The notes beneath the pieces were generated by a model. That model did not search any database, was not told where the DNA came from, and worked only from the letters and a program-made list of their open reading frames with translations. The position numbers were made by a program, and so were the translations under genes. Of a DNA stretch of 64,000 nt, positions 59,601-64,000 are shown in pieces. The stretch's first letter is position 1; every line of letters begins with the position of its first letter. The DNA is from Zeus faber (Eukaryota > Chordata > Actinopteri > Zeiformes > Zeidae): positions 17,650,987 to 17,714,986 of the forward strand of contig OY482846.1 in the NCBI GenBank assembly GCA_960531495.1, given 5' to 3'.

Positions 59601-62461
59601 CTTGGTTTGATTCACACGACAAAAGTGACAAAAAAGGAGGAGGGTACACAGAGGCGGTGTGCAACAAACGCGTCGTCTTTTTGGAGATGGGGAGGAAGGT
59701 TCTGCTGTTGGCTTGTCCCTGCTTGTCTGAGAGGAAGGGCAGGGGCCTGGAGCGAGGTGTCAACTTTCAGTGCATACCTTACCTGCAGCTGCCTCATGTT
59801 TCGTAACTCAACACGACTCAATGGGTCACAGAGAAGGGGGAGCGCTCGGATCCACCAAGGATCAGCTTACATGAATCAAGAGGAATTTCCTATATTAATA
59901 CTGGCAAGGCTGTTAACAATATGGCAATTCATCATCTACCCCACTCAGTCGTAGAATTGTATCTGTTTCACAACATTGTGTTTTCCCTTTGTCTTGGTGA
60001 CCTTAAATCTTCGGTTCCACAAAGTTCATGCCGCTTCTAACTTCATGACAAGCCCAGTGATTTGAGGCTATTTTTGGTTGGGTTATATAAGAGGCTCAAA
60101 TTTGGTTTAATGACAGCAAAATTATTCCATTGGAACATTTTTGATTTAATGCCACTGTGGCTACATCAGCATGAATCGGCAATTTAATCCAGCAAAAAAG
60201 TGGGTTTCAAATTGTGTGTATTGTTGTTATTTCTTTCTGTCAGGCCAGGGATGAAGACCTCCAAGGGGAAAGGTCCCCTCAGCACCCACATACTGACGAC
60301 TCTCCAAGGCTGGTCTTGAAAGTGAACAGCAATGTCAGAGTAAGAACAACAATGTATTATGCATGGCAGAATTAAGGTTCCCCTTAGATTTCTGTGTGCC
60401 TAATATGGTGTGACTGTACTGTAGCATCTATATTACAAATATATAGAAAAATGTGTGTACATTTGATTTCTGACCAACAATTGAAATTACCCTCCACAGT
60501 CTCTTTCTCCTGCATCGCAGGTATGTGATTGGTGCAAGCATGTCCGCCACACCAAGGAGTACCTGGACTTTGGCGCCGGAGAAGAGAGGGTCCAGTTCTG
60601 CAGCACCAAGTGTCTGAACCAGTACAAGATGGACGTTTTCTACCAAGAAGCCCGTGCAGCTCTCACCAGCACCAACTCCAACTCGAGTCCAAGTAAAGCA
60701 AGCCATGAAGGGAGGCCCGACAGCGGCGCTGCAGGTCAGAAGCTGCTCACTCCTGAGTCATGGAACAGCAGCAGCGGTAGCAGCACCGGAGACATCCGTA
60801 GCAGAAACCTTTCCCCAAAAGGCCAAACCCCTATCCATGCCTCAGCAGCTGCCACCTCTATTTCTCCTTCAGAGGCCTCCTCCTCCTCTTCCAAGGTGCC
60901 TGTCTCGGGGCTGAGGTCCCTTGAGAGACCCATCCAGCCTCAGCCACCTCTGCCAACTGTGGAGGTTATGCCTCACCCTGCTCCACTCCCACCTCCTCGA
61001 CCTCGTCCCACTCTGGAACACCAACCCATGCTGCCGACGCCCATGTCCTTCATCAGACCTCCTCTCCATGCGCAGGGCCTGAAAAGTCCCCTTGCCAATC
61101 TGCCCAGACACCCAGGCCCCCCCTCCAGCCCCGTCCACCGGGCTCCCCACTCTCCCCACCTGCTGCCCCCCACAGCCTCCGCAATGAATCCACCAGGGAT
61201 GATGCATCCCTTCCCAGGGGCCTATTTTCCCGGCTTACACTCTCCTCCTCTCAACATGATGCCCAGAGGCCCTGTCCCTATGCCACCTATAATGAACTTT
61301 GGTATACCTTCTTTTAGCCCTCTCCTCCCCCATCCCACAGTGTTGGTGCCTTACCCTGTCATTGTTCCCCTCCCCGTCCCCATCCCCATCCCCATTCCCA
61401 TTCCCTTTCCCTCTAAGGCAACCTTTGAGACCCAAAACCACAGCGGGGTCATCCAGCCTGTACCAGAGGGGGCAGACAGGAGTAGAAGCAGGGCCAACAG
61501 ACCACCTTCCCCGGGGATCTCTGAAAGCAATGGTCCTGCCCACAAAATGGGAAGAACACATGTCCATGTTCCATCCTCACTTAGTGACACTAATATAAAA
61601 GACACAGATTGGGTTAAATCAGAGAGGCCATTCTCCTCCCCAACATCCACACCACACAGTGAAGCATCCTCTCCCAATGCACGAAACAATGAATCCCCTT
61701 CCTCAGTCCCAGGGTTGGAAGGGCAAACAGAGTATAAGTCTGAACAATCACAGCAGACTGAACGACAGGTCATACAGAGGGTGCTCCTAAGAACACAGGT
61801 AAAGCTGGAGCCCAACACTAATGGAGTTGTAGACTTATCTGGGCCTGGGGAGCAGGGGACAGGGCAGGTTACCATATCAGGACTCCATGACATAATCAGA
61901 CCAACTGCTCACATAAAACACTCCCCATCAGATGACACTGTCTATCACCACCACCACCTTCACAACTCCAACTCTCCACCTATTCATAATGCACCCAGCC
62001 CCAGAGGAAGCAGCCCTCCCTGTGATGGCACATTGTCTGCCACAATATCCCATGACCATGGCTCAAATGGGGCGTCTGCCTCCTCCGCCCCTCCGAGTCC
62101 AGACTCCTCCTTGCCCCAGAGAGCATCACTACCCCCTGACGCAGCACTCAGCGAGTTGGAGGCTATCAAAGAGAACAACTGCTCCATGGTTGGTTCTGTC
62201 AGGGGTGAGTGCCCATCCAGCCAATCAGAGGAGCCTGTGGCGGTTGTTGGAGAGGTGGGAGAGGACCCTCATATCCCTGATGAGGACCATGCCTATGCCC
62301 TGCCCACTGCGCCAAAGACAGGTGGGGCCAGCATGCCACTCCTCTTGCCTAAGCTCAGGGACAAGGGAACCCTGCGGAGCACCCTGAGCACACCTGTGGC
62401 AGGAGACATGGAGCCAGCTCTAAAGAGGCGATGCCTACGTATTCGTGATCAGAATAAGTAG
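54415..62461 (+). CDS. sobp: SOBP, sine oculis-binding protein homologue
   Basis: Six exons: 54415-54507, 57206-57335, 57469-57663, 57929-58080, 60244-60339 and 60521-62461 (TAG). All joins are in frame and give 868 residues, close to the human length of about 870. The start [20 protein letters not shown] and the end [13 protein letters not shown] match the family. Two FCS-type zinc fingers are visible: C150-x2-C153...C173-x3-C177 ([15 protein letters not shown]) and C224-x2-C227...C249-x3-C253 ([13 protein letters not shown]). The large last exon encodes a Pro/Ser-rich tail with a [11 protein letters not shown] tract near residue 500, a VKLE sumoylation consensus at 649-652 and a SUMO-interaction-like VVDLS at 658-662. 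SOBP is a nuclear factor; loss causes inner-ear defects in Jackson circler mice and intellectual disability in human. The ATG has A at -3. Confidence 0.96.
54553..54631 (+). repeat. (ATT)n microsatellite
   Basis: About 26 ATT units just inside SOBP intron 1. Confidence 0.95.
55456..55512 (+). repeat. (CT)n microsatellite
   Basis: About 28 CT units. Confidence 0.95.
55813..55880 (+). repeat. (GA)n microsatellite
   Basis: About 34 GA units with two AAAG breaks. Confidence 0.95.
56632..56683 (+). repeat. (GA)n microsatellite
   Basis: About 26 GA units. Confidence 0.95.
58081..60243 (+). other. sobp: SOBP intron 4
   Basis: A 2.2-kb intron with a hAT-like repeat at its start and otherwise A/T-rich sequence. 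The open stretch near 59430-59950 is not recognised as a gene. Confidence 0.6.
58096..58664. mobile_element. Nonautonomous hAT-like repeat
   Basis: The left end GGGCTGGGTATTGGTACTC and the right end CAATCCCAACCCC are imperfect inverted repeats. The TGGTACTCAATACCTTTAAG phrase is typical of a common fish repeat. Inside, a block of about 70 bases is tandemly duplicated (58253-58318 and 58325-58395; both have CCAATCA-type starts and GGCTACAA/GCTACAA ends). Family assignment is tentative. Confidence 0.45.
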
Positions 62462-64000
62462 GCAATTGAGGTATGAGGTTAGACACACTTTGTTGTACGA
62501 ATTTTAAACTGTAAAAGAATGACAATTGCTAAGTTTAAATAGAAACTGGGAAAAGAGAACACCCTGCCCTCACTGACATATCTAAAGTGGCACACCAAGT
62601 CACGCCATAGGGTTTGTTTTCAAAGGGCTTTGAGCCACAGGATTGTGGTTTGTTGTGCAGTGGCATTTCAGATACCATTACAAATAGTAGCAGACATTAC
62701 TAAAAAGTATTCTAAGTTCACAATCAAAAATGTTTTGTTTTTTTTAATTTCACGGAATAGTCCCATCTATCTGGCACGGTAGTAGTTTTGTCTTCATACC
62801 ATTTGATCCGGGCTAAATGCGTGCACACATACACCCGTACACACATCGAGACACAGGTCAAGCACAACCACACAGTCACACAATATGTGCATGGCCACTA
62901 AACAGCATGGCGCCAAAGAGAGAGAATCCCAGTAACCTGGCACTCCTCAGGGCTCTAGGGTTACAACATGGGAAGGAGGTGGAGGGCACCAACAGTGAGA
63001 GTCACTTTGAAAGGAGATCATCTCACTGGGGTCTGAAAGTCATAACCCTTTGTTTGCATGGGAGTCTGTTTTGTGGCTTCTACTTGGCTGGGAGAGTGTC
63101 CGACTGTATGTCTTTAAGATGGAGAGAGAAACGTATAAAGCAAGCCTCCCTAAATCACGGACATTGAGGTGGAGTGCCGTGAGTGGGTCTTAAAATCATC
63201 GGTTGGTCAGTGTGGACGTCCCTCTCGGAGGTTGCTGTGGAGACAGAGGTGATCGTCAGGCAGACTCAAAGGCGCTGTGAATATGAGAGCCACTGCTGGG
63301 CAATAGAGCCCTGGGGCTTCGTTAGAAAACACAGGGGCAGAATTGAGAATGATCCGGTTACATGTGTCATAATGACATGCTATTCTGGATTTGCCCCGTC
63401 TCACTGCCATGTATGAATTTAGGAGAATTTAGAATTTCCTCTCGAGCTCCGCGTTTCTCCCCTTCCCTTTTCTCTTCGCTCCCCGCAGTTGTTTTCCTGC
63501 CAACCAGATGTGGTTGTAGGAACAGAGCAGCAAAGCCTCCCTGGACTTTGGACCAATCAAAGGGCCTCTCAATATCACTTGTCTGATTGGTGGTCCAAAT
63601 GACTTCAACACCACCCATTGTTTTTGACCCATTGGTATTTGGCCATGATGAGGTCATCTTTCCATTAGACTGTATGTCCCGGGCTTAATCCACTTGTATT
63701 ACCTGGGGGGGTGGGGGGGGGGTGCTTTGATTTCCCACTGTCCTGCTTTCCTGATTTTATCCAAAGCCAACTTTCAAAGGCCAAGCGTCACCTTACAGTT
63801 TCTATTAAAAAAATGCTGATTGTTGATTGAATGTAGGGGCCAGATAACCACCAGTAACCTGCCACCTTAAAACGGCCATAAGCTGTACTTCTTTGCCTTT
63901 TCCAAAAAGAACCTCACCAGGCCAATTGTCATTTGTTGTGGTTTCATGCATCCCCTTAGTAACCAAACCATACAAAATCACAGCGTGTGTCTTGTGTCGT
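62462..64000 (+). promoter_or_regulatory. sobp: SOBP 3' UTR and downstream sequence
   Basis: No credible coding frame is seen after the stop. The stretch is A/T-rich near 62500-62800 and has a short CA-rich patch near 62822-62885. A variant ATTAAA at 63804-63809 is the only poly(A)-like hexamer I noticed, so the transcript end is unsure and may lie beyond the window. Confidence 0.4.

Noticed and set aside
59429-59954. Open frames of about 125-130 codons in SOBP intron 4
   Set aside because: No conserved motif, overlapping frames of similar length and no splice sites that fit SOBP; likely chance.

Overview
The window is vertebrate, almost certainly teleost fish, genomic DNA. It has multi-exon genes with GT-AG introns, many long microsatellites, fish-type tRNA-derived SINE pieces, a CR1/L2-clade LINE and a Tc1-like transposon. 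The gene set matches the block equivalent to human chromosome 6q21. No tRNA, rRNA, CRISPR, retroviral or LTR element was recognised.

Layout. (1) 1-20105, plus strand: the 3' part of CRYBG1 (AIM1). This is a piece of the large disordered N-terminal exon followed by 19 small exons encoding twelve beta-gamma-crystallin motifs (six domains) and a C-terminal ricin-type beta-trefoil. (2) 20888-35516, minus strand: RTN4IP1 in nine exons, a mitochondrial NAD(P)H oxidoreductase of the MDR family, tail-to-tail with CRYBG1. (3) 35571-48233: a roughly 13-kb gene desert full of microsatellites and transposon remains. (4) 48991-49904, minus strand: a two-exon gene for a 91-residue CD24-like GPI-anchored mucin peptide, with a TATA box. 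(5) 50022-54414: a repeat-dominated gap holding a 1.6-kb pentanucleotide satellite with higher-order structure and G-rich/GA-rich tracts next to the SOBP start. (6) 54415-62461, plus strand: SOBP in six exons with two FCS-type zinc fingers, followed by its 3' UTR.

The four genes are not an operon-like unit. They are neighbours kept together by vertebrate synteny. Genes that lie among them in human (QRSL1, MTRES1, BEND3, PDSS2) are not seen here.

I found no convincing new biological system. The points most worth a second look are a fold-back (palindromic) transposon family concentrated in CRYBG1 introns, a likely GC-AG intron in RTN4IP1, probable overlapping 3' ends of CRYBG1 and RTN4IP1, a SINE nested in a LINE, an insertion of unknown class with an exceptionally long flanking direct repeat, the satellite with 413-bp and 60-bp higher-order units, and one unassigned open frame in an RTN4IP1 intron. 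Exon borders were read by eye from splice signals, reading frame and family resemblance.
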